Part shown: one piece after another, positions 44,578 through 54,200 of the stretch
Position numbering within the stretch: the first letter of the stretch is position 1
Layout of the letters: every line of letters starts with the position of its first letter
Assembly (NCBI RefSeq): GCF_001625595.1
Contig: NZ_AUXT01000157.1
Location: 1 to 64,000, forward strand
Reading direction: 5' to 3'
Source: Pseudoalteromonas luteoviolacea NCIMB 1942
GTDB lineage: Bacteria; Pseudomonadota; Gammaproteobacteria; Enterobacterales; Alteromonadaceae
Length of the DNA: 64,000 nucleotides
The notes under the pieces: model-generated
Database searches by the model: none
Seen by the model: only the letters and a program-made list of their open reading frames with translations
Told to the model about the DNA's origin: nothing
Translations under genes and position numbers: made by a program

Positions 44578-45108
44578 TTAAGTCTGCGGTGAAATACGGC
44601 TCAGTAAGTCTTTAACAAAAGGGGATTTGGCTTTGCCATAATCGTCTTGATGATGCTTTCCTGCCGCCAGTACCGCTTTTTTTTGCGCTTCGTAGGCTGC
44701 TCTGTCTTGCGGGTTTGCAAGCATATGTTCTTTGTAAGTAAGTTGCTTTTGGTGCTCTTTACTTTTTAGCTCAATGACATGGGCATGAATATTAAACTTC
44801 TCTCCGTTAAATAGAGCGCCTATGTCTTTGCGTGGGCGAGTATCAGGAAAAGGGTTGTCGCTATGTTGTGGCGCAAAACCAAAACTTTCAAGATAGGCTA
44901 TAGCCTGCTCTCTTTGCCCTTGCTGATAAAGGATGGAAATATCAATAATGCCTTTGCCGGCCACTTTAAATGAGGATGAACCAAAATGGATAAATTCGAA
45001 ACGTGGATCAGCCAACTGAGCAATCACCGCTTTTGCGACATCAAGGTATACTGAACGCCACGCATTAAAATTGGCTGGCACTAATTCATAGGAACAAAAC
45101 TGAATCAT
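44578..45108 (-). CDS. GrpB family protein (UPF0157)
   Basis: This 176-residue protein has the nucleotidyltransferase-like GrpB fold. The diagnostic piece is HFGSSSFKVAGKGIIDISILYQ, where the family reads GST-S-V-x-G-x-x-AKPIID-I. The central Lys and Asp are kept. Members are related to CoaE-fused GrpB and possibly ribosomal-associated; the function is not settled. The 5' side faces creA divergently across 185 bp. Confidence 0.8.
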   Translation of the reverse strand: MIQFCSYELVPANFNAWRSVYLDVAKAVIAQLADPRFEFIHFGSSSFKVAGKGIIDISILYQQGQREQAIAYLESFGFAPQHSDNPFPDTRPRKDIGALFNGEKFNIHAHVIELKSKEHQKQLTYKEHMLANPQDRAAYEAQKKAVLAAGKHHQDDYGKAKSPFVKDLLSRISPQT

Positions 45109-45293
45109 GGTTAGGTTCTTAACTGATTAATCAGTATCAATTTTGCACTGCTAAAGCGCAAATAACAAGTTTTTATAGGCAAAGTTGAGTCATTAATTGC
45201 ATCTTTATTCAATAATGCAAAGTAGTGTTCACTAATTTATGTTTTAATCTAAGCGACACTAGGAAAAAGCAGTACTACATAAGAGGGACTGAT

Positions 45294-45764
45294 ATGAAAA
45301 AACAAACACTGTACGCAATCGCGTTGTTGCTGTTGGCTGGCTGCTCTGACAGTGAAGTTGGTGATGTATCTTTGGGGTTATTTACACTTAAAGATATTAA
45401 ATTAGACTCGATGGTAGACCCTGTTGTGATGGGCGTCACCTGCCATGTTGCCAGTGTTGAAGCTGATTTAAGCTTGTCTGATCCGAGCGATAGTTCTATC
45501 TCGTGTCGCCAAACTGGTGAGATAACCGCGCAAATGATCGCGCAAATAGACAAGTCTAAGTCTGGTCAAGTGGTTTTCAAAAAATCCAAAAGTATCTTTT
45601 TAAAGTCAATGAAAGTACGCCGGATCTATGATGCGAAAAGTCAGACTTTGATGTATTTGTCTTACAGTACAAAAGAAACATCAGGCAGTTTCAAACACAG
45701 CTTGTCAACAGTGCCTTTGTGGGGAACCAGCGCTTATATAAAACCATCTGAAAAGTCACAATAG
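45294..45764 (+). CDS. creA: CreA family protein (lipid-anchored form)
   Basis: This 156-residue protein has the CreA core: DPVVMGVTCHVASV, DSSISCRQTGEI, VVFKKSKSIFLKSMKVRRIYDA and LMYLSYSTK. E. coli CreA is a periplasmic protein of unknown role; here the signal ends LLLLAGC, so it is likely a lipoprotein. ATG 45294 is used with GAGGG upstream. It has a terminator hairpin behind it. Confidence 0.85.
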   Translation: MKKQTLYAIALLLLAGCSDSEVGDVSLGLFTLKDIKLDSMVDPVVMGVTCHVASVEADLSLSDPSDSSISCRQTGEITAQMIAQIDKSKSGQVVFKKSKSIFLKSMKVRRIYDAKSQTLMYLSYSTKETSGSFKHSLSTVPLWGTSAYIKPSEKSQ

Positions 45765-45775
45765 TCATGCTGACG

Positions 45776-45804
45776 GGCCGACTTTTTGCTCAATCGGCCT
45801 TTTG
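45776..45804 (+). terminator. Terminator after creA
   Basis: GGCCGA at 45776-45781 pairs with TCGGCC at 45794-45799, followed by TTTTG. The convergent NTF2-like pseudogene ends just beyond. Confidence 0.65.
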
Positions 45805-45814
45805 TTCATGCTGC

Positions 45815-46219
45815 TTATTTTTCGCCTTGTACTTCAAACTCGTCAAATATCAGACGCGCTTGTCCATCTTCTTCTACGATCCAGTGTTCTTTGTGAACAA
45901 CGCCATAGGCCTTATTCATGGTCCATTTAGACGTTAATAGGTAGCCACCATTTGGTGATTCTTGCCATTCGACATCGGTATAGTCAACACGACTAAATCC
46001 CTGTGAAATAATATTTTGTCAAAATTGTTGAATTTGTTCTCGGCCAGTGAATGTTCCAAAAGGACGAGCATGCATGACAGCGTCATGGCAATACTGGGCC
46101 GCGCAGCCGTGGGCATCTTGATTGTTAAATGCATTTTGCCATGCTGCGATACCCGCTTTGCAGCGAGTGAGTGCTTGTGATTCAGTCATGTTGTTTGTCC
46201 GTTCAGTTGCGTTTGTCAT
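45815..46219 (-). pseudogene. NTF2/SnoaL-like protein with one in-frame stop
   Basis: One frame of 134 sense codons plus stop runs from ATG 46219 to the TAA at 45815-45817, broken once by TGA at 46019-46021. Sequence on both sides belongs to one small alpha/beta domain: QNAFNNQDAHGCAAQYCHDA, FGTFTGREQIQQF, then after the stop QNIISQGF and KEHWIVEEDGQARLIFDEFE. The stop replaces what is likely a Trp codon (TGG to TGA). NTF2-like proteins bind small hydrophobic ligands or act as isomerases. It is divergent from a LysR gene that carries its own single stop. Confidence 0.75.
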
Positions 46220-46290
46220 AGCTTAGAAAATTTATTAACGTATAAAAACAGAGTAAATAGAATTCATTGTTTAATTTTAAGAGACAATAA

Positions 46291-47160
46291 ATGAATAAAC
46301 TACGTCATATGTCTTTGTTTGCACACATTGTGGAGAGTGGCTCTATTACGGCTGCGGCACAATCTTTAGACTTGTCTAAATCCGTGGTAAGTCAGCACCT
46401 TAAGTCATTAGAGCAGGATTTAGGTGTGACTTTATTAAAGCGTACGACTCGAAGGCAGAGCCTCACTTTCGCCGGAAAAGCTTTCTATGAGCAATGTAAG
46501 GTTCTAAATCAAACTGCACAGCATGCTTGGCATGAAGCCCAGTAATTTACTCAAATAGTGAAAGGTAAAGTCAGAATAACAGCGCCAAATGCATTGATGT
46601 CTACACTGGTTGCTCCTGCAATTGCTGCTGTCTGCATTGAGCACCCAGAGCTTGAGCCAGAACTCATTGCTGACGATAAGCAACTAGACTTGCTTGAAAA
46701 GCGCATCGACTTAGCGATTCGAGTGGGGCATTCAAAAGACAGTGATGCAAAGCAGCGTAAGATAGGTGAATTTAAAGATGTGCTCTGTGGCCTACCCTGC
46801 GTAGTAAAAGATCATAAGCTAGAAGAAGCTAGGTATATTGCTAACCTTTGGCAAGGGACTGTGATAGAGCATGCATTCATTGACGCGCAAGGAGATATAA
46901 AGCAATTTTCTACAAATGCTAGTTGTGTTGTGAATTCATTTGATACGAGCTTTGCACTGATCACGAGTGGCGTAGGGATTGGTCTTGTACCCGAGTTTAA
47001 ATTGATCGAGCAAGACAGCGGACTAGTGCCTGTATTTCCTGAGTATCAGCTTGCGAGTAACCCTGTTTTTGCGTTGTATACTTTTGGTAATCAAATACCT
47101 TTGAGCATAAAAGTGTGTTTACAAGCAATCGAGGCTAAGCTGAGTCAAGCTATGGTATAG
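46291..47160 (+). pseudogene. LysR-family regulator with one in-frame stop
   Basis: A single 289-codon frame from ATG 46291 is broken only by TAA at 46543-46545. Before it is a normal HTH (ITAAAQSLDLSKSVVSQHLKSL) and linker helix; after it the effector domain continues (VKGKVRITAPNALMSTLVAP; LDLAIRVGHS-like DLAIRVGHSKDS). The length matches a CrgA/LysR-type regulator once the stop is ignored. An internal GTG restart at 46558 would give only an effector domain without DNA binding. It is divergent, by 71 bp, from the NTF2-like pseudogene, probably its former target. Confidence 0.8.
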
Positions 47161-47197
47161 GTAGGGCACATTATATGCCCTGTATTTATCAGAAACT

Positions 47198-49294
47198 TTA
47201 TTGTTCTTGCGAGTAAAGGGTGTAATCACTTTGTGTAACGTACACCGCATAACCACGACTGGGTGCGCTAAAGTAACCTCTACCATCTTCATAAATCGTC
47301 ACTTTATCACTTGGGTCAAATGCATTGACGAGCGCTTGCCCTGCTAAGTTGGTAAAGCCGTTGCCGTGGGTGGTTACCCAAAGCCCTTTTTGTTGTGTAT
47401 CGTGATTGTTGAGCACCACAATGGCACCTTGTTTTGTGCCTTTACCGCCACGTCTTGCGACATACACATGCTGCACATCCCCATATGGGTTACCTGATTG
47501 AGACAAAACACTGAGTGCACCATCTGTGTATGTATTGCGAACAAACATGAGTCGATTGATGTCTTGCTGCAATGAAAGAGGGGCTGTTATAGCCAAACTT
47601 GGATCGTGGTAATCATGTTGCTTGATACCGTAGTAATGCGAGTAAAAAACAGTGGGTTTGCCTTCATGGGTTAAAATATAGGCATAGGCCATTTTAAAGT
47701 CTTTGTGCACCCATTTATCGTGCTCTTTACCTGTGTCATGGTTTTCAACAAAGGTAACAACAGCTGTGCTTGCTAATTGATTGCCTGCTTGGTTACGTAC
47801 TAAACCCGCATGATTGAGTGTACGCATATCAAAGCTCTGATTTTGATTACTCATTTGCGTCAAAGTCGATTTGAGTGGAAAGTCAAAGACACCAATGTCA
47901 GCACCTTGTGCATTGACGGTATTTACCCACGCTTTGATACTGCTATCTCCTCCCCAATACTCGGCGACTACAAAGGGTTGTTTACCACCTTCTTTTGGTA
48001 GACTATTAACCCACTTGGCGGCAAATTCAGGTTGAAATCCACGCACAAAATCAAGACGAAACCCATCAAATTTATGCTCGTTTTTGAGCCACTTTCCCCA
48101 ATCAATAAGCTTTTGCTGTACGCGTAGGGAAAAGGTATTGCTGTCGTTTCCGAACATTTTGGTATTAGTAATGATGTTATCGCTGCCTAGACTGCCAAGC
48201 CAATCATGCTCATCAACAGGGTGAAAATCGGCGTATTGCCAACCATTGTCTGAACTTGGGTAGTTGCCATATTGATTGCGCTCTGGGGGCATGATTTTGG
48301 TATTGGTGTAGGCCTGCAAGTGTGTAGCTGTGATTTCTTTTGCTGGTGCCTCAGGGGTTATTTGCTGCCAAATTTCAACTGGAAAAAAGCCGTTACTTTG
48401 CGCGCCATCAGTCCAATGATTACTGCTATTGAGCGTGCCTTGCTTGGCACTAAGTTTAATGAACAGGTCCTTTTGGGTTGGTACATCCAACCAGTACTCA
48501 TCGATATCTTGCTTATCAATAATTTGGCCGCGCATAGCCGTGTTTAGACCTGAAAAAGCGTTGTTGCCGGGTCTTATTGCTGCAAATTGACCATCATTCG
48601 GCTCTTGCTCTACATAGAGGTGGCTTGATATTTGCGCGTCTCTAGCTTCAGCTATTGTGAGCTGATATCCGCGTTGACTGATGTCTTGAGCCCATGGCAT
48701 GGTCGAACCATAGCCTTGAATTTTAAGATAAACTCGCCCTTGTACACCTTTTATCTGCCAGCTAATTTCATTACTTGGGTAAGCCACATGGAGATGGTTA
48801 TGTGCTTTATGCATAGCATAAGCTTTAACGGCAGGGTTAGGTTCGCTGTCTTGCTCATTGGTATAGATGTGGTTGAGTACGACGTCAGCGTATACTTGGA
48901 CATTATTTTGCTGCAATTTGGTTATCATATTGGTCAATTCTTGCTGGCTACCAAAACGTGTTTCTACTGTGCCTTTTTGAAGGTAGCTGCCTAAATCATA
49001 ATGGTCATAGATGCCATAACCCATGTCGATAATCCCCCAATTGCCTTTTGAAGGCGGCGGGATCCAAATACTGGAGAATCCAGCTTGAGAGAGGGCTGGT
49101 GCTTTGTTGGCTAGGTTGTCCCACCAAATACCATTTTTGTTTTTTTCATCGACGGGGACATCCCAAAAAAAGCCTTGTAGCATGACATCGTTAGTCGCAT
49201 AGCTTGTGGCTGATAGACCCACAGACATGCACATAGCTAAAACATAGCTGCGTGCAAATTTGGTAGTATTCAAATTACTCTTTAAGGTATACAT
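47198..49294 (-). CDS. Secreted GH13 alpha-amylase
   Basis: The protein has 698 residues. Signal region (ARSYVLAMCMSVGLSATSYA) then a GH13 barrel starting DVMLQGFFWDVP. The four conserved regions are present: VYADVVLNHI, FRLDFVRGF with the nucleophile Asp, VAEYWGG with the acid Glu, and FVENHDTG with the third Asp. An insert of about 150 residues lies between the first and second (the region with HLHVAYPSNEISWQIKG), larger than in classic GH13 amylases. It should hydrolyse starch or glycogen outside the cell. ATG 49294 follows AAGGAA. Confidence 0.92.
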   Translation of the reverse strand: MYTLKSNLNTTKFARSYVLAMCMSVGLSATSYATNDVMLQGFFWDVPVDEKNKNGIWWDNLANKAPALSQAGFSSIWIPPPSKGNWGIIDMGYGIYDHYDLGSYLQKGTVETRFGSQQELTNMITKLQQNNVQVYADVVLNHIYTNEQDSEPNPAVKAYAMHKAHNHLHVAYPSNEISWQIKGVQGRVYLKIQGYGSTMPWAQDISQRGYQLTIAEARDAQISSHLYVEQEPNDGQFAAIRPGNNAFSGLNTAMRGQIIDKQDIDEYWLDVPTQKDLFIKLSAKQGTLNSSNHWTDGAQSNGFFPVEIWQQITPEAPAKEITATHLQAYTNTKIMPPERNQYGNYPSSDNGWQYADFHPVDEHDWLGSLGSDNIITNTKMFGNDSNTFSLRVQQKLIDWGKWLKNEHKFDGFRLDFVRGFQPEFAAKWVNSLPKEGGKQPFVVAEYWGGDSSIKAWVNTVNAQGADIGVFDFPLKSTLTQMSNQNQSFDMRTLNHAGLVRNQAGNQLASTAVVTFVENHDTGKEHDKWVHKDFKMAYAYILTHEGKPTVFYSHYYGIKQHDYHDPSLAITAPLSLQQDINRLMFVRNTYTDGALSVLSQSGNPYGDVQHVYVARRGGKGTKQGAIVVLNNHDTQQKGLWVTTHGNGFTNLAGQALVNAFDPSDKVTIYEDGRGYFSAPSRGYAVYVTQSDYTLYSQEQ

Positions 49295-49441
49295 GGCTGT
49301 TCCTTGCAAACTAATATCGCGTGTTTTTTAAACACAGGGGTCTGCTAAGGTAGCATTATTGTAAATTTTTTGTTTTGAATACGTATGCAAAAATCGATTG
49401 CTGAGGTCTATATGCTAAGCCTTCAAGCACGAATATCAAAA

Positions 49442-50956
49442 CTACCCCTGTGGCATACTGATAAACACTTCTGTACCCATCTCATCGTCACTGCGATATT
49501 CAATAAAGCCATTTTGTTTTTCAATAAACTTTTTCGCCGTATAGGTGCCGAGTCCAGATCTATCTCCCTTACCGTGTGTGACAAATTTTTCGAAAAATTG
49601 ACTACGAATAGGGGGAGGGATTAGGTCTGAGTTTTGAATACTCAGCGTGTGTAACTGCGCTTCGCTGCGAGCACTTATACTCACCGCTTTTTGCTTCGTT
49701 GAAGCTTCCAATGCGTTTTGAATCAGCTGTGTTAGTACCGTGAACAATAATTGAGCGTCTCCTTTCACTTTGAGCTCTGGTGATAGGTTGTTTGTAATCA
49801 GGATCTGCTCTTTGGAAATAATGTGGCTCAGACCAAGCAATACCTTTTCTGCCAACTCATAGAGGGGAACAGAAGTTATTGATAGTGTGTATTCATCACG
49901 CTCAATTTTTTGCAGTGCTTGCATGTTATCGACATGTAACTGCAATTGCTGACAGTGCTGTTGAATGTGGTCTAGGTATTGCTGTGCTTTCTCAGGTTCA
50001 TTTAGGTGCACTGATAGCTTATCACTGGCACTTTTAATGTCTCGTATTGGCGCGATAATTTGATGCTGGCTCATGCTTTCAAACTGATCTTGCAGTTTGG
50101 CATTTTCCATCATGGTATCGATTTGGTTTCGCATTAATCGGTTTGATTCTATCGAGCGGCAATGGGCTTTGACACGAGAGCGCACAATGGAAGGGTTGGC
50201 TGGCTTGGTAATATAGTCGACCGCACCGAGTTCTAAGCCTTTCACTATGTGTTCCGTTTGCTCTAGGGCTGATAAAAAAATCACTGTGATATGCTGCGTT
50301 TGAGGGTCAGATTTTAACCGCTTACAAACCTCGATACCGTCCATATCAGGCATCATTATATCCAATAGGACGAGATCGGGCTGAGGTTCCATCGCGCAAA
50401 TTTGCAGTGCTTTCTTGCCGTTTAATGCCGCTTTAACCTTATAGTCTTTGCGCAAAATATCACTGATCACTTTAATGTTGTCTGCGACATCATCCACAAC
50501 TAGCACTTGGGTAATATGTTCTTGTTGTGTTTGCTCTGATGGGGTTTGCTTGATCGCTCTAACAGGCTTACTCAGTGCTCTTTGCAGACGAGATAGGAGT
50601 ATTTGGCTAGAAAAAGGTTTCACGATGTATTCTGACACGCCGCTTTGGATCGCCTGCATCACGTTGCTTTGATCTATGGTTGCGGATGTCATGACAAATG
50701 GAATGAGGGCTGTACGCGGGTTGCTGCGAACCCATTGTAATAGGGAGATACCGTCAAGTTTTGGTAATTGCCATTCAGAGATAATGAGTTGCACATCATG
50801 GTAAGTGAGCTTTTCTCGGGCATCTACACCATTTGAACTTTGAATAACGGTCACATTGCCAAGTTTTTTTGCTGTACTTGCAATCATAGAACGGATTGTC
50901 TCATGGGGTTCTACAATGAGTACGGTGATGATTTGGCTACTGTCACTATTGGTCAT
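49442..50956 (-). CDS. Two-receiver histidine-kinase-like signalling protein
   Basis: The protein has 504 residues: REC1 (about 10-130), REC2 (about 150-265), a helical dimerisation segment with SQHQIIAPIRDI and a HATPase domain (N box QLIQNALEAS; GDRSGLGTYTAKK). REC1 lacks the acidic pair (VEP) and has Glu61 where the phospho-Asp should be (ISEWQLPKLDG), so it cannot be phosphorylated normally and may mimic the active state. REC2 is canonical (VVDDVADN; LLDIMMPDMDG; KPAN). It is divergent from the giant hybrid sensor 249 bp away and is probably part of the same pathway. Confidence 0.88.
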   Translation of the reverse strand: MTNSDSSQIITVLIVEPHETIRSMIASTAKKLGNVTVIQSSNGVDAREKLTYHDVQLIISEWQLPKLDGISLLQWVRSNPRTALIPFVMTSATIDQSNVMQAIQSGVSEYIVKPFSSQILLSRLQRALSKPVRAIKQTPSEQTQQEHITQVLVVDDVADNIKVISDILRKDYKVKAALNGKKALQICAMEPQPDLVLLDIMMPDMDGIEVCKRLKSDPQTQHITVIFLSALEQTEHIVKGLELGAVDYITKPANPSIVRSRVKAHCRSIESNRLMRNQIDTMMENAKLQDQFESMSQHQIIAPIRDIKSASDKLSVHLNEPEKAQQYLDHIQQHCQQLQLHVDNMQALQKIERDEYTLSITSVPLYELAEKVLLGLSHIISKEQILITNNLSPELKVKGDAQLLFTVLTQLIQNALEASTKQKAVSISARSEAQLHTLSIQNSDLIPPPIRSQFFEKFVTHGKGDRSGLGTYTAKKFIEKQNGFIEYRSDDEMGTEVFISMPQG

Positions 50957-51205
50957 TGGATCCTCCGCGTCGATTCCGTTTAAAAAAAGATTAAACGCTA
51001 ATTAGCTGCCTTTGCGCACGCGACTTCATAACTGAGTGATAGTTAGACAAAAATTAACTGTTCTTATTTTGCACATGTTCTTCAAAAGTGTCTAATAATT
51101 ATGCGTACAGATTTAAAAATTAGATATTAAATTATCCTAATTGTCAGCGTGACGTTGCTAGGAGAACCAAACGGTGAGAATTAAAACCCAATCAAGGAGT
51201 AAGAT

Positions 51206-54200
51206 ATGAAGCCTTTGCGGCTGCTATTCGTCATTGTAATTACGTTTGTATTGATGGTCAGTAATCAGAGCTGGGCGCAACTCAAAGTTGAAAGTATCTC
51301 CGCTTATAACGGCTTGGCAAACCCACAAATTTACGCAGTATCCAAAGACCCTCAGGGGTTTATGTGGTTTGGTAGTGCCGATGGCGTTAAACGTTACGAT
51401 GGATACGAGTTTATTAGCTTCAATCACGATCCTGACGAACCAAATTCGCTCTCTGCCAATAGTGTAGGTGCGCTGCTATTCGATAAACAGGGGCAATTAT
51501 GGGCTGGAACTTGGGGTGGTGGGCTCAATTTGTTTGTGCGTGAAAAACAGCATTTTATACATTTCAAACATGACTCGAATGACCCTCATTCTCTGGGCGC
51601 AAACAAAGTGCAGTCACTCTTTGAAAGTCGCGATGGCACTCTATGGGTGGGCACCAATGGCGGCGGTTTGAATCGATTACGTGAAGATGGTCAAAGTTTT
51701 GAGCGCTTTGTACATATTGACAATGATCCGAGCAGCTTGGGGAATAATCGAATTTGGAGTATTAGTGAAGATCTTAATGGAGGAATATGGGTTGGAACTT
51801 CTAATGGTTTATATCGATTAGATCGAATTACCGGCAAGTTTCAAGGATTTAGTGTAGCGCCAAATTCTTTAGATCATGCTGAAGTTAGACAAGTATCTGT
51901 TGATGAACGTGGGCAAATATGGGTTGCTACCAGAACTAGTTTTGGCCTGTTTAACCCCAAAATTAAAGAATATAAAACGTATGATTTACCGTCAGGGACG
52001 TTACCGAGTGTAACACGTTTAATGTACTTTAACGGCGATATATTGCTCGCGTCCTTTGCCGGTATTTATCGCTTTTCACCTAAACTCTCTCAATTTGTAC
52101 CAGTGATCCCGAATGGCAAGCTGACGCTGCTACAAAATCGAGATGTTCGTCAGGTATTGATAGACGACAGTGGATTGTTGTGGGCTGCGACGCGCTATTC
52201 AGGGGTACAGAAGGTCTTTCCAAACCCTGCTGCATTTATTTCTTGGCAAGATTATTTGCAAGAAGAGCTGCTTTCAGGGCTTTTTAATCAAGTATTAACA
52301 GCTGAAAAGGCCAGCCAAGGTGGTGTTTGGCTAGGAACAGGTCGTGGCTTAGTTCATTTTGATGGTAATAATGAGTTTATTCCGTTTGCAGATGCGAAAA
52401 CCTTACAGGGCAACTATCGTTTGCGCGTACACAGTATGGCGCGAGACGAACAGGGCCAATTGTATGCGGGTACTAGCTTTGGACTGTATAAAGTGGATGA
52501 ATTGAACAAGCAATTAGAGCGAGTCTCGCTTTCTTGGTTACAGGACTCAAGCCGCTCCGTAGAGCATGTGAGTTTTGACAATGAAGGGTATATGTGGCTG
52601 GTGTTGTCTGGTCGAGATGGCATGATCCGCTGGCAAGTTGGTACAGATGATAAACGCAGCTACATTGTGCAACAAGATTTGGAGTTTGTGTTTCATGACA
52701 GTGAAGGTCAGGTATGGGCTGGTACTGACGGTGAGGGGGTATTTCGCGTCAACCCGAAAAGTGGTCAGTTTGAGCAATACACGGCATATGGCGATAAAGT
52801 TGGCCCAAATGGAAATTATGTGACCCATGCTATGCAGCAGGGTGGCTATGTTTGGCTGGCAACCAACCGCGGAGTAACACGCTTTGAATTGGCAACAAAG
52901 GAGTTTAAGCAATACGTAAATACGACATCTCAAGTGAATTTTGCAGTCAAGTCGATTGTCGCTGATGAAGAAGGCTTTTTATGGTTTGCAAGCGCAAGTG
53001 GGGTGTTTAAGTTTGACCCGACGTACGGTATTTTTCACCAGTTTACGACCAATGATGGGTTGATTAACCATCACTTTTTAGCACGTTCTTTTGTTAAGTT
53101 TGAAGACAGAATTCTATTTGGCAGCATTGATGGGATCACCGGCTTTAACCCGAAGTCTGTACAGGTCAATACCAGTGCACCTCCGGTTGCGTTTACTCAA
53201 GCATTTATTGATGGTAATCCGATCGACATTCAAAGTGGTCAGGTTGAACTCAATTACAATGATAAAAACTTATCTATCCACTTTGCTGCTTTGGATTATC
53301 AGGCCACGGGTGACAATCGTTATCGAACTTGGCTGGTTGGGTATCATGATGGTTGGAGCGCTACTACACCTTCTCATACGGTCAATTATCGTGAGTTGCC
53401 ACCAGGGGAGTACCAACTCAAAGTGCAGGGCAGCAATAACCATGGGGTATGGAACCAAACAGGGATAGAGTTATCTATTATCAGTGTTCCAGCGTGGTAT
53501 CAAACACTGTGGTTCAGAATTTCTTTACCTGTGTGTGCTGTGTTGCTGTTGTTATTGTTTTTTTTGTGGCGAGTACGACAATTACGTGAAAACAGCTTGG
53601 ATCTGGAGCGAAAAATTGCCCGCAGAACTCGTGATATTGTGGTTTTGGGAGAAGTGGGTAAAGAAGTCGCTGCCACCTATGACATGCATGCCATCAGTGA
53701 AACCATTTATAACCATTTAAGTACCATATTACATTGTGAGTTCTTTGCTGTTGGCGTGTTTTATGAAGATAAGCAATATATTGATTACATATACGCCATG
53801 CAGCAAGGAGAGCTATACGAGGCGCTAGAAAGCCATACCAAAGTCGTTAGCAGTGCAGATGTATATTGCGTGGCTAACGGTGAAGAGTTTTATGCTGCGA
53901 CTGACGAAAGTTGGCAGCAAATGAATTTAAAAGCATGCAATAATTTATATGGTGAGCAAACCAAATCTGTTTTTTGCGCACCTTTAATTGTAGAAGGGAA
54001 AATCCTCGGGGTTTTTACTGTGCAGTCCAACAAACCAAGAGCATACAAAGAAGTGCACCTGAATGTACTTCGCACCGTGGCAAATCATGTAGCAGTAGCG
54101 CTAGCTAATTCACTGTCGTACAGTGAATTAAAAGAGGCAGAGCAGCGTCTAGAGTTAGCTATGCAAGGCGCAAATGCAGGTACATGGGAATGGGACTGCC

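Noticed and set aside
28156-46545. Stop-codon reassignment to explain the four interrupted frames
   Set aside because: All three stop codons are involved (TAG, TAA, TGA), and the many intact genes use them normally as terminators; decay or sequence error is simpler.
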